Shown: positions 1 to 9,784, counted from the first letter of the stretch. The stretch is DNA of 13,020 nucleotides from Jimgerdemannia flammicorona (GCA_003990745.1 RBNI01005104.1:1-13020); one strand, 5' to 3'. Numbers and translations are program-made. Notes: generated by a model from the letters alone, not told the origin.

Positions 1-1
1 G

Positions 2-385
2 TATATTACCCCCAAAGGCCGCTTGTGGTCGAGGGGCGCCGATCGTGTCCTCTCCTTCCCCCCCCGGCTTGTGCGTTCTGCTCTCGCCTGGCGCTATGGC
101 TACTTTGGCCAACCCCGCCCCTGCCCCTGTGGAGATAAGTTTCATCGTGGACATCTCCTCAGGTGCAGTCTTCTCGACGGTTCATATTCCGCCTTCCGAG
201 GTTCTTCCGATCGAGATGAACAACTCGATTGGTTTACCAATGACGAATGGCAGGAAGAACTTCGCGCCTACCCTCTTCATGCTCTTCACGAGACTGCCTA
301 CCACGCTATCGATGCCATGTGTAATTCTGGTGGCCATCTCGCGGTCGGGTTCTGCCTAGCCGAGATTACGAAGATGCCTGGGTGA
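2..385 (+). CDS. C-terminal fragment of a probable retroelement ORF2 with CCHC-like knuckle
   Basis: The frame is open from the left edge of the window and ends at TGA 383-385, giving about 127 residues of a longer protein. The best landmark is CPCGDKFHRGHLLRC (about nt 113-157), which fits a CCHC spacing C-x1-C-x7-H-x3-C. A similar Cys/His knuckle near the C-terminus of ORF2 is known in several non-LTR retrotransposon clades (R2/R4/L1-like). It is preceded by a basic and aromatic stretch (ALAWRYGYFGQ) of the kind seen just before that knuckle in fungal LINE proteins, as far as I can recall. After the knuckle come about 75 residues, acidic in the middle, with no motif I recognise. CpG is abundant here, unlike in the LINEs to the right, so this sequence is young or unmethylated. 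Its strand is opposite to copies A-C. The retroelement assignment is inference; it could be the end of an unrelated zinc-binding host protein. Confidence 0.5.
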   Translation, partial: YITPKGRLWSRGADRVLSFPPRLVRSALAWRYGYFGQPRPCPCGDKFHRGHLLRCSLLDGSYSAFRGSSDRDEQLDWFTNDEWQEELRAYPLHALHETAYHAIDAMCNSGGHLAVGFCLAEITKMPG

Positions 386-775
386 TCGAGCGATCGCACA
401 TTTTCTTTATTCCTTTTTCTCCCCTCGTTTCCCAGTTGGTTCCCCCATTGTTGAGAGCGCATTGAGTTATCATCTCATGTCAGTCGTTTGGTGTTTAGTT
501 GTCGATACGGTTCTTGTAGTTGGCGCCGGGCATACGTGTATTATATCTTAGCTTTTCCTTTCTTTGCTTTTTGCATTTATTTCCTCTACGGCCGTGACAA
601 AATGGTTTTATCCAGCCCGTCCATAGGGTGGTCATCTCTCTGGCCTTTGTTTGTACTTCTTAGCTAGTTGTTTCCTTCGCTGGCCTTGTTTTGCTTTTCT
701 CATCTTAGGAGTCTTTGTCTTTTGTTGCTCCGATGTACTCTGTCTTCTCTACAACGAATAAATTCTTACTTGAAG
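386..775 (+). other. 3' UTR of the left-hand plus-strand transcript/element
   Basis: This is the region between the TGA and the telomeric block. It is T-rich with many pyrimidine tracts, retains CpG, and has no credible reading frame on either strand. It ends 13 bp after a canonical AATAAA, where cleavage of a transcript would be expected. It shows no similarity that I can see to LINE copies A-C. Taken with the CDS to its left, it looks like the 3' end of one transcription unit copied into DNA up to its natural RNA end. Confidence 0.55.
757..762 (+). promoter_or_regulatory. Polyadenylation signal AATAAA
   Basis: A perfect AATAAA lies 14 bp before the start of the telomeric repeat. The 10-30 nt spacing usual for cleavage places the RNA 3' end at or within a few bases of the 775/776 junction. 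No poly(A) run follows. Confidence 0.6.
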
Positions 776-793
776 CCTAACCCTAACCCTAAC
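776..793. repeat. Interstitial telomeric repeat (CCCTAA)3
   Basis: Read directly, it is CCTAA-CCCTAA-CCCTAA-C, three units of the C-strand of the TTAGGG telomere repeat with the first C missing. It lies exactly between the 3' end of the plus-strand element on the left and the interrupted RT gene of LINE copy A on the right. In the orientation seen, CCCTAA faces right, as at the left-hand end of a chromosome. The last unit (787-792) overlaps codons of copy A: read on the minus strand, GTG-TTA-GGG corresponds to Val-Leu-Gly, which copy C encodes at the equivalent place (7518-7526) as GTG-TTG-GGA. The exact edge of copy A is therefore ambiguous within 787-795. Confidence 0.85.
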
Positions 794-796
794 ACC

Positions 797-2986
797 ATTG
801 TTTCATATTTATGTCAATTAAGCCTAGCCCCAGAGTTTGCTTTATACCACTCCACTGTTTCCTTACGCTTCCCAATATCCACAATTGATCCCAGACTGAC
901 CATCATATTATTGGCAAATGCCATTACTTTCCACCTAATACCAAAGATAGAGAGCCCAACTATCTTCTACCTAATTTTGTCTATAAAGGGCTCCAGAGAT
1001 AAAATATACAAAATGAGGGATAGTGGGTCCCCCTGGGGCACCCTCCTACTTAGGGGAAATGCTACCCCTCTATGTCCATTATATATGAGTACTGCCCTAC
1101 TTCCATCTAATAGTCTGATCATGGCAGTCCTGAACTGTCATGGGACTCTAATCCTATTCAAAACTTTTACTAGCCTGACCTATTGCACTTTAAAAAGACC
1201 AGATGTCCCTCCATTCCACTGGCTCATACCTCTTCAATAATACCATACACCTATGCTATGTCATCTCTGATGAGCCAGCCTCCTACAAAGCCCCACTACT
1301 CCTCACCCAAGACTTGCTGGGCCACCTTTTGCAACCTTGTGACCACTACTTTAGTAACCAACTTTCTGTCTATATACAGTAGCATAATCAGCCTCCAGTT
1401 CTTTCAGTTCTCTCAGCTACCTTTATTCTTAGAAAGCAATATCACCAGCCCTAGATCCTATTCTTCCACTCATCTCCCTGTCTATAAAATTCAATCAAAC
1501 AGCACTGTCATCTCTCCCAGTACTCTAGAGACTCCCACCATCCTTTTCTAGAAGTCCCAGAGCAGACCATCCTTCCTAGGTGCCATATCTAAGATTGTTA
1601 CAGCAAGAACCTGGTGGATCTCCTCCTCTAGCACCGGCAGTACTAAGTCACTCAACCCATCTGCTCATGTAGAGTGCCAATCCTCCAATGCCCGATCAAT
1701 GTCCTCAGCATCTGCCCCACCCTCCTCCTCACTCCACAATCCACTCCAATGCTCCTTTAACGATCTAAGAATGTCTTGTACCCTATGTACTAATAAACCA
1801 TCGGTATTAAGCATCCCCTCACACCTTGCTGCACTCTTCTCGCCTAAAGAGCTCTCATAAGAAACTTTGAGGGCTGCTCTCCTTCCTCCAGCCTCTGCCA
1901 ATGAAGCCATGCTGCAGACCCTAGACCTTTGCCTCTTCCTCATTCCATAGTATCTGTTGTAGTTCAACCACCTCTATTCTTAACCTTATTAATCGCTAGT
2001 CCTTTTCTCCCTCCAATGTCACCAGTCTTGCCTAGTCCACCAAGAGTCTTAATAGTCAACTAGAAGTCCACTATACCTGCTGCCTCCTCTGTCTCCCAGC
2101 CTTTATATCAGCCTCACTCCAGAAAGTCCTGACTATCTCCTTTATCCACATCTACCAAATATCAACTGGGACCCCTTCCTGCCTCTAGCATTCTACCTAT
2201 AGTTGAACTACTTCAGCCCATTTATCTCATTGGATCTTATCATCTAGTAAGGAGGAATTGAGACACCAATGACCAGACCCATCTCTAGTCCCCCCAAAAT
2301 GTCCCTGCTCTAAAAGCCACCAATGATCTGACCAAGGATACCATTCCACCTCCAGTGACTTCCAAATATCCAAGTCCAAGCAGCTGGCTATCAGAATCCA
2401 ATTAATCCTCATTCTCAGGCCTATGGTCTAGTGCGTACACCCTCCTATTCCCCCAACATTCTCTACCTACATCCACCAGAGCACTCAGTCTTTCTACTTT
2501 CTCCCATGCTGCCAGTCCTCCACTTTGACCTACAGCTCCTCGTACTCTATCAGTTCTATCCCTCAATATGTCTCGGACCATATTGAAGTCCCCACCAAGA
2601 ATATCTACTCCAACCTCCATAACAATTCCACTCTCCTGTAGGTCTATCACCTAATTCACCTGCTCGCCCCATATTACAGGGCAGTAACAGGAGCCCACTA
2701 TGACTGGCTCACAATCTGTGCATATCCACTCTCTCCAGACCAATCTATCCTCCCAGCTCTGTATATCCCATATCTTCCCTCTGCCCTTTTACACCAGAAT
2801 TCCAACCTTACCCCTTCAAACTGCCTCACTATCCCACTTTTTCATCCATTCCAGTCTATCTAAGTCATCCTCACACCTGACATCCTACAAGAGGAAGAGA
2901 TCAGCCTCCAATCCCTTCAGCTAAGTAAAAATGTTCTTATATTAATAAGCATCCCGTAAACTATTCACGTTCAAAGAAAAAATGTT
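797..2986 (-). pseudogene. ORF2 of copy A: endonuclease-reverse transcriptase, broken and 3'-truncated
   Basis: Several disabled frame segments read in order on the minus strand. The endonuclease begins at about 2986 with NIFSLNVNSLRDA (2948-2986), the usual LINE endonuclease opening. An LQD-type motif follows with its CAG mutated to a stop, then GGDFN (2582-2596). A linker with VQDILRSLKEHWSGLWS lies in the intact segment 1665-1967. RT motif 0 of the APGKDGLPWEFWKRM type falls at about 1555-1600 with a stop in it. The fingers (GFVGG...) come near 1270-1300, VPQGDPLS at 1018-1041, and the catalytic box at 907-918, which reads FANN where an active enzyme has [FY]xDD. Then EWYKANSGARLN, a TGA and MVLG run straight into the telomeric repeat. 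Many stops are explicable as C-to-T changes, for example CGA to TGA or CAG to TAG. Function when intact: target nicking and target-primed reverse transcription of the element RNA. Family assignment is confident; the exact clade is not. Confidence 0.85.
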
Positions 2987-3032
2987 GGTTGTACTATTTA
3001 TAAAGAAAATTATATAGTTTTAGATGTGTTCT

Positions 3033-5056
3033 CTACTGCTCTATGTCCACTTCCTCCTGTGCCCTATCCAGGTTGCACTCAACAATAGCTTCTGCTTCCT
3101 CAGTCCTCTTAGCCTCCAATTCAGCCAGGATCTCAGCCATCTCCCTATCCTCCTTTTCCTCAAACTCCTTGTGGTACTTCGAGCAAGCCTCTTACTAGAG
3201 CTGCAGTCTATGCCACTTAGTCCAACAGTGGGCTCTCCACTCACTTACCACGATAACTAGAGTCGCTTCCCTCTCCTTATCTACCTTATACCCCTCCTTC
3301 TCCAAGTATACTGCCAGAATTTCTGCCTTCAATGCTGCCACTACTCCCTCACCCTGCAGGATTCTTGTCCAATGCTCATCACTTATCACTCAGAGGTCAA
3401 CTTCCCCCAGCTCTTCTGCTGTCAAGTTGTTCATCATCCAGCATACCCAGAGCAAGTTTCCCACCTCCTTCTCTCCAGGGGTCGCTAGTCTCCCTCTATC
3501 CAACATCATAATATCAGCCCCTATACTCGCTGACTCATTCCATTCCTCCTCTGGGATATCTACCAATTCCTCTTCTTCAGTCACCTCTACCAATCCCCCC
3601 TTCTCTACATTTGGGACTCCAAAGTGTACCTGCTGAGCACTGCGCATTGGCACATCCTCAACCACTCTATCTCTCACCGCCAGACCTCTCTTGATAAGAG
3701 GGGAGGGTGAAGGTAAATCCTCCCAAGTTTCCTCCTAAACCTCAAGTGTGCCATCTTTATATGGATTCTTGCTTGGTACCTTCTCGGCCTCCACCCACTC
3801 CCCCTCCTCATTCCTTCTACTACTAGCAGCCCAGACACTCGCCTCAGTACCTCCAGTAGTTGCACTATTGCTTGCCTTCCTCATCGCCTCTGCCTCCATT
3901 TTTGCCAATATTTCCCTCTGCCTTCTGTACCCTTGAGACCTCTCCTATATCTCCTTGTTGATGCAGACTCGCTTTCCTCCAACTATCTCAAGATGTGTTG
4001 CCTCCTCGAATGCCTTCCATGCTTTTACCCTCCTCTCCACCGCTCTACTTAACTCCTCCAGTGCTTCCAGTAAATCCTCTTCCTCCTCCTCACTCTCCTT
4101 TACTCTCATCACCTTGCACAAAAAAGTCCCCCACACCATCACTGAGGGCCAGTCCTGTGCCTTCCCAGTAGCCTCTCACCCAGCTAACCAAATTCTGACA
4201 TCAACATCTTCTGTCCAGAGAGAGATTCCTTTACACACTCTGAACTCAATATCGACCACCTCTCCATACTCTGCCATGATCTCCTTGACGTCTCTTCAGC
4301 AGTAACAGTGGGAACTCCTTTCACCAGAAGCTGTACTACTCTCAGGTCTCACTGCAGGCATCTCACCATTGGTACATACATCTCACCCACTCTCATTCCA
4401 GCCTTCAGAGTCTCCTCCAGTGACCCAACTTCCTCAAATCCCACCTCCACCCCTTCAAGGCCCTTCAGGAACTTAATAGATACCACACTACTCATCTGCT
4501 TCACGATCAGCCCCAGAACCATTTTTGCTGTCACTGCTAAGCCCTGGAAACACATCGTGACTCAAATTCTGAGATCAACTTCTTGAGTAATGGAGCCACT
4601 GCCAGTCTTGTTACACCATCCACCAGATCTCCGGACCTTGTGCCCTTCCTACTACTCAGCTCACTATCAGTAGTCCCATCTAGATTTTTTTCCAGATTAC
4701 CCATTATACCACCATCAGCAGTCCCCGCCTCAGCCACTACTCCCCCAGCTCTACCTCTATAGACCTCCTGAGAGGCACCCCCATGAGGTTGCTGTCTTGT
4801 AGTTCTCACCGGCACCTTCCTCCCTCTCAGCCAGCTCTCCAGGCCAGCTCCCTACTGACCCCCCCTTCACTTTCTCCACAAAGCTTGCTCTGCCAGACCC
4901 TTGACCTCCAGCTCTGCCCCCTCCTCTGCAACATCCTCCTGCCAGCAGGAGCCTCATACTTCCCCCCAAGCCAGGGCCTCTCTCCGCTTGCTGCCATTTG
5001 AATGCTCCAGGGTCACCCTGCTCTATACATACCTCAGGATACTCATTGGTTGCCAT
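3033..5056 (-). pseudogene. ORF1 (gag-like RNA-binding protein) of copy A, frameshifted
   Basis: The ATG at 5056-5054 follows a conserved 5' UTR and opens MATNEYPEVC...; a TAG at 3033-3035 ends the last segment, for about 675 codons in total split by frameshifts and stops. Segments in order: an N-terminal Gly/Arg-rich stretch (about 4890-4960), a GNLEKN...LVDGV...LLKKL block (4540-4700), FQGLAVTAKMVLGLIVKQ (about 4500-4555), a Glu-rich probable coiled coil (KESEEEEEDLLEALEELSR, about 4050-4110) followed by a Trp/Lys segment, then EKEVGNLLWVCWMMNN near 3430-3480 and a second charged helical C-terminus. The same blocks recur in copies B and C, so they are the conserved ORF1 of this family. No CCHC zinc knuckle is visible. 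Known LINE ORF1 proteins coat the element RNA; that role here is inferred from position and composition. The acidic-basic helices produce the heavy pyrimidine bias of the plus strand. Confidence 0.8.
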
Positions 5057-5145
5057 AATACTAGTAGCTTGTCTCCAGAAACTATGTCGAAAGTATTGCC
5101 AAAAGATTGTGTAACCTGAATGTTACTGGAGAAAGGTAACTTTAG
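5057..5145 (-). other. 5' UTR and 5' terminus of copy A
   Basis: About 85 bp lie upstream of the ORF1 ATG. The stretch 5093-5139 aligns with the sequences 5' of ORF1 in copy B (about 6720-6780) and copy C (about 11857-11905). In minus-strand sense, the common core reads like GTAACATTCAGGTTACAC in A. Beyond about 5140-5150 the sequence no longer aligns with the others and becomes ORF1 of copy B, so this marks the true 5' end. Jockey-type LINEs usually carry an internal promoter at this position. No initiator or downstream element can be proven here. Confidence 0.6.
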
Positions 5146-5149
5146 TGTG

Positions 5150-6683
5150 TCTCCATCCCCCCAGCTCCTCTGCTGCTACCCTCTCCAGAGTCTTCCATAG
5201 CCACTTCTCCTCATCGACTGCCTCTGCAACATCCTGGGCAACTCTTTCAATACCTACCTCTGGGTCAACTAAAGCTCTTCTCCTCACTGACTCATCCTAC
5301 TCCTCTTCAGGTATATCCAGTTATTCCTCCTCCCTCTCTACCCCACTTGGGATACTATACTAAGAGTATACTTCCTCACTTATTTCCACATTGCCTCTAT
5401 GCCACTCTGTTCTTCCTCACTCAATCTACCCTGGGCCCCACCTTGGGCCATTCTGTATTCCTCAGCCCAGGCACTCTCTCATAATCCTGCACTATCTTCC
5501 CTTACACTGCTGCCTACCCCACTGTCTCCCAACTTCTCTAATAGCTCTTTCTAGATTTGCCTCAACTATATCTTCTTCCAGATCACCTGGTCTATTCTGA
5601 TTCTTTCTTCATTTACTATTTCTACCACTGTCTTGACTTCATACTTCTTCTAAGCCAATCTTCTCCTCTTGACTACTCCTGCCAGATCCTCAAGAGCCTT
5701 TATCAAATTCTTCTTCTCTTCTAGTATCCCTTTCACCTACAAGACCTTCTACTCTACTAGTCCTTACTTAAGAGTTATCAGCTAGTCCCTCATCTTCCCC
5801 ATATTCTCCTTTTTAGCCAGTCTCATCTGGATATCAACATCACAATTCAGAGCTCTATACCCTCTCAGACTCTGAACTCAATGTTCACAATCTCATACTC
5901 CTTGACTATCTCAACAATCAACTTTCTAGCCCTCTCTCTTGAAACCATAGAAAGATCCAACACTATCAACTGCACCACTCATGGGTCCCAGCACATATAC
6001 CTGGCCATAGACTACTACTCTGCCTACCATTACCCCCTTCTCCATAGCTTACAAAAATAATGCCTCTTCCTCGAACCCAATCTCTACCCCTTTTTTCTTC
6101 TCAAGAACTTTACTGAAGCTGTCCCTTTTATCTTCTGCCCTACTAGCCCTAAGATCATTCTTATAGTTATCACTAAGCCCTGGAAACATAATATAATAGT
6201 GAATTCTGATCTTGATTTCTTAAGTAATAGTGCTGTCACCATACCCATCACACTATCTGCTAGGTTCCTAGGCCTCATACCCACCCCCTGTCCTGAATTG
6301 CCAACTACTATTATATTTGGATTTTTTTCCAGATCCCCAGTTATAGCTTTATTAGCAGTCACATATCCAGTCCCTACTCTTCTACCTCTCCAGCTGCCTG
6401 ACCCTCCAATGGGGGCCTCTCTCTGTTCCTCAACAGTCACTATCGATGTCTTCTCTAGGCCCAGCCAACTATCCAGATAAGATGCTATTCTTTCCATCTT
6501 GACCTTGTCTACAAAGATCATCCTCTTCCCTTCTCACTGCCTTAGTCTGCCTCTTCCTCCTCTACCAATACCTCGACCAGCCATAGAGATCCTGGCATTC
6601 CCAAACCATCACTCCTCTTCCTCTCTACATACTGTCAGTTGAAGGTACTGCTGTCTACCTAGCTGACATACTCATCAGTACAT
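5150..6683 (-). pseudogene. ORF1 of copy B, decayed and 3'-truncated
   Basis: This matches copy A ORF1 block by block on the minus strand. The start codon is at about 6683, aligned with A's ATG at 5056 and followed by similar downstream sequence (GAGTAT...). A Gly/Arg-rich stretch AGRGIGRGGRGRLRQ falls at about 6540-6585. The longest surviving segment is 6084-6521, with FVDKVK, GDLEKNPN, LADSVMGMVTALLLKKS and CFQGLVITIRMILGLV paralleling A's VEKVK, GNLEKN, LVDGVTRLAVAPLLKKL and CFQGLAVTAKMVLGLI. The remaining part, down to an AEEL block at about 5160-5170, is broken by stops. The C-terminal charged region present in A and C is absent because the copy is cut by A's 5' end. The RG-rich start is clearer here than in A and suggests RNA binding; that is inference from composition. 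Confidence 0.75.
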
Positions 6684-6719
6684 TCATTGCTGTCTATATT
6701 ACTAATTATCTTATACCAA

Positions 6720-6785
6720 AAATATTGTAGAAATTGTTGTCTGAGACTTGTATCATCTGAATATTACCAGTGAAAGAGAATCTGC
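6720..6785 (-). other. 5' UTR/terminus of copy B
   Basis: In minus-strand sense, CTTTCACTGGTAATATTCAG aligns with CTTTCTCCAGTAACATTCAG of copy A (about 5119-5138). Immediately beyond it, reading outward, the sequence becomes ORF2 of copy C in frame (EFDISERVEYQRR...). The insertion point of B in C is therefore within about 6780-6800. Confidence 0.6.
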
Positions 6786-6794
6786 TGATCAACT

Positions 6795-9741
6795 CTCCTT
6801 TGATACTCTACTCTTTCACTGATATCAAACTCAATAGAAGGAGTGCCCTCAGCAGTAGTTAGTCCCATCTCTATATAGCTGGTCTCTATAGCATCTTCCC
6901 TTCATTGTTATACTATTATAGGCCAATGCAGTATACACTATTGGCTACTCCCTACCAGAAGCCCTTATATCACAATTTTTGGCTTTCACTCAGATCTACC
7001 AGAGAAAGCAAATCTACTGATGACCCTCTTGAAGAAAATCTCATCTCCCATACCTTCTGCATCAAAGGTACCAATCTCCTATCCTGTAGTTCTACTGTCC
7101 ACTTCAACCACCAAGCTCTCAGACAGTACAGTCTCTTAGGAAAGTTTATCTATCAAAGCCCACTTTGAACTACTGATATTGCAAGGATATTCCAACTAAT
7201 CTAAGTATACCTTCCAGCTCAAATCTATTCTCTAGCCAGCTTTAATAATCTCTTCACCACCTAAGCTAGAAAGTCCAAATAATAGGCAATATACTATAGC
7301 CTAGGTAACCAGTAGATATTCAGATCAAAATGTAGTCTGTCAGAGAGATATAGCTTCCACCCCAGTCTCTAAGTACCTCTCCCAAGATAGCCACCCTTCT
7401 CTCCCACTATACCTGTGGCAGAACTGATCTATAAACTAAAAGAAAGATGCTCAGATACCTCACCACTTCCCCTGATAGGATAATTGTTCCAATGACATCA
7501 CCTCCTACCAATCTATTTCCCAACACTATTACCTCATACTTGTATCAGTTGAGTTTTGCTCCAGAGTATTCCTTATACCATTCAACCATCTCCTTCAGAG
7601 TCTCAACATCTGTTACTAATCCAAGTCTAACTACCATATCATCTACAAAGGCCCCCACCTTCAATGCTACTCTATAAATAGTGAGCCCCATCACCTTCTG
7701 CCAAATCCTATCCATCAAAGGTTTTAATAAAAGAGTATATAGAATAGGGGACAGTAGATCCTTCTGAGAGACTCCTCTCCCTAAGAGAAATATCATACTC
7801 CAGTGATCATTACACATTAGTACTACCCTACTACCTTCAAACAGAGTTAACATAGAAGCTCAAAAAATTAGAGAAACTCCTATTCTGTCTAGTACCTTAT
7901 CTAGCCACATCTATTGAACCTGGTCATAAGTCTTCTCCTGGTCTAAAAAAACCAGTCTCCTATCCAATCCACTAGCTCTTACTCCTTCAATGACACTATA
8001 GACCCAGGCTGTCCTTTCTCTGATAAGCCTGCCACCAACAAAGCCCTGCTGTTCTTTATCCAATATCTATTAGATAACTCTTGATAGACATACCATGATT
8101 ATCTTAGTCACTATCTTTCTATCCATATCTAGTAGTATGATTAGCCTTCAGTTCTTCCAGTCCTCTCTCCTCCTCTTATCCTTATATAGTAGGGTCACTA
8201 GCCCCAAGTTCTGCCCTCCCACCTACTGACTCCTCAGAAGAACATGATCACAGAGAGCTGCCATCTCTCTCAACACCCCCAGAATCCCCACCATCTTCTT
8301 TCAAAAGTCCCATGGTAGACCATCCTCTCCTGGTACTATATTAAGCTTAGTTGCTATAATGATCCTCCGAACTTCCTCCTCTTGGATCAGAAAGATCAAA
8401 TCCCCTAGACTCTCTACTTATAGTAGCTCTCAGTTTGCCAGAGTATCTCCAATTGTCTCCTCATTAGTACCCCCTTCTTCCTCACTCTATAGACCCCTCC
8501 AAAGCTCCTTTAGCATCTCCAAGATCTATTGTATTCTATATAACAGTTCTCTCTTAGCATTAAGAACTCCATCCTACCAATAGTATATCCTTCTTACCTA
8601 GAGGAGCCTTGACAAGTACCAAGAAGGCCTCTCCTTCTTCTCAAGCTCCTGCCACCTCAACCTAGCTACCATTTCTTTCATATGTATCTCCTTCTCCTCT
8701 CTCAATATCTGTTACAACTCTATTATCTCTAGTCTAGCTCATGCTAACTACCAATTATCTACCTTTCTCAAATTCAACACATCAGCCTATTTCATCGGAA
8801 GTCTGACCAACCTATTAGAAGTATATCCCACTCTTTTCCTCCTTCACCTCTCAGCATTACTACCAAACTCTCCCCAGTATCTCCTTGTAGCCTCTTTCAG
8901 CTTCATCTACTGAATGTTGACTTGCAAGCTGTCATATACCCAGTCTATGATCTTCTCCTGAATGTCTGCCTCTCAAGAGTCCTACAATATCTTCTCAGCT
9001 AACAGAGAGGAGTTAAGGCATCAATGTCTAGGTCTATCTTTACTTCTCCCAAACTGCCCCTGCCCTAATAGTCCCCAATGGTCTGACCATGGGCACTACT
9101 CTCTCCAGAGTCCTTTAGATATCCATGCTCTAGCATTTGGCTGTCAGATTCTAGTCAATCTTTATCTCGAGTCTATTCATATAATATATATAAATTCTCT
9201 TTTCTCCCAACTATATTCTATCTATATCCCCTAAGGAGCTAAGGTTCTCTACCTTCTTCCATATATCTAGGCTACCACTCCTTTCACTAGTACTTCTTCC
9301 TCTATCTGTTCTATCTAACTAAGGATTCTGCACCATATTGAAGTCATCTCTCAGAACATCTACCCTCTATTCCATAAATGTGCTCTTCTCCAAAAGCCCT
9401 TAAATTTATATAATCTACTCACTCTTAGCTACTGGGCTATAGCAAGAGCCAACTCTCACAGGCTCCCACCCAGGTTGAAACTATTCCCCCTATACCAAAT
9501 GGTCTCTCCAGTGCCTAATTCCACCAAGATCTCCTTTATTCTTCTAGACCAAAATTGCCATTTTGCTAGACCAAGCTGTAGCTCCTTCCCATTCTTTAGT
9601 CTACTTTACTTGATCTACCTCATCCTCATAATATATATCCTGCATCAAAAAAAGATCAGCCTCCAATCTCTTTAGCCAAGTGAAAATGTTCTTCCACTAC
9701 TCAGATCTCCTTAACTCATATATGTTCAGAGAAAAAATGTT
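6795..9741 (-). pseudogene. ORF2 of copy C: endonuclease-reverse transcriptase, decayed
   Basis: The start at 9741 reads NIFSLNIYELRR, matching A's NIFSLNVNSLRDA. Then come LKRLEADLF and, after a one-base deletion, LMQDIYYEDEVDQVK, equivalent to the LQ(E/D) endonuclease motif. The best surviving RT segment is 7545-7853. It has GVSQKDLLSPILY (7738-7776; GxPQGDPLSP in active enzymes), the catalytic FVDD (7638-7649, both Asp kept) and EWYKEYSGAKLN. Downstream is the LINE thumb/connection region, with LGEVLRDW...SLTD...IYWLPRL, YIAYYLDFLA and QSGL..INFPKR (about 7150-7390). Finally come RAWWLKWTVELQDRRLVPLMQK and GFW.GVANSVY (about 6930-7140). Stops interrupt all but short pieces, often where TGG, CAG or CGA is expected. 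The frame ends at the 5' end of copy B with no RNase H seen. Confidence 0.85.
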
Positions 9742-9784
9742 AGTTGTACTATTTATTGGAAAAAATATCAATAAGTGGTATCTT

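Larger units (their letters stand above)
788..5145 (-). mobile_element. LINE copy A (Tad1/jockey-like), complete 5' end, 3'-truncated
   Basis: This is a non-LTR retrotransposon read on the minus strand: 5' UTR (about 5145-5057), ORF1 (5056-3033), a gap of about 46 bp, then ORF2 from about 2986 with an apurinic-type endonuclease and a reverse transcriptase. It stops at the telomeric block just after the RT palm, so the thumb, any RNase H domain, the 3' UTR and the tail are missing. It is the least decayed of the three copies: a hand count gives about 35 CpG in 4.3 kb, and several long reading-frame segments survive. Premature stops and frameshifts are still present and the catalytic Asp pair of the RT has changed to Asn, so it is dead. 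Its 5' end abuts the middle of ORF1 of copy B, suggesting that A inserted into B. Confidence 0.85.
5145..6785 (-). mobile_element. LINE copy B, complete 5' end, truncated inside ORF1
   Basis: This is a second copy of the same family in the same orientation. Only the 5' UTR (about 6785-6684) and roughly the N-terminal three quarters of ORF1 remain. Homology to copy A ORF1 stops at about 5145-5157, corresponding to copy A position about 3400, exactly where the 5' end of copy A begins. Its own 5' end abuts ORF2 of copy C. CpG is strongly depleted (4 by hand count in about 1.65 kb), intermediate between A and C. The missing 3' part is expected beyond A's 3' end if A inserted into B. Confidence 0.75.

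Noticed and set aside
776..793. CRISPR-like or microsatellite origin of the CCCTAA repeat
   Set aside because: Three exact telomere-type units with no spacers, at a retroelement 3' junction. Replication slippage of an unrelated hexamer is less likely than a telomeric or tail origin.
668..1240. 190-codon plus-strand frame spanning the telomeric junction
   Set aside because: It crosses from the 3' UTR of one element through the repeat into the antisense of an RT gene. Its composition is that of complemented LINE coding sequence.
4075..4115. CTC/TCC microsatellite
   Set aside because: It encodes the Glu-rich coiled-coil segment of ORF1 on the minus strand and recurs at the homologous place in copy C (about 10830-10860).
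3955..4305. Plus-strand Ser/Thr/Leu-rich frames within the LINEs (also 3427-3636, 6199-6480, 9974-10381, 11360-11677)
   Set aside because: They are antisense shadows of conserved ORF1 segments on the minus strand; the minus-strand proteins align between copies.
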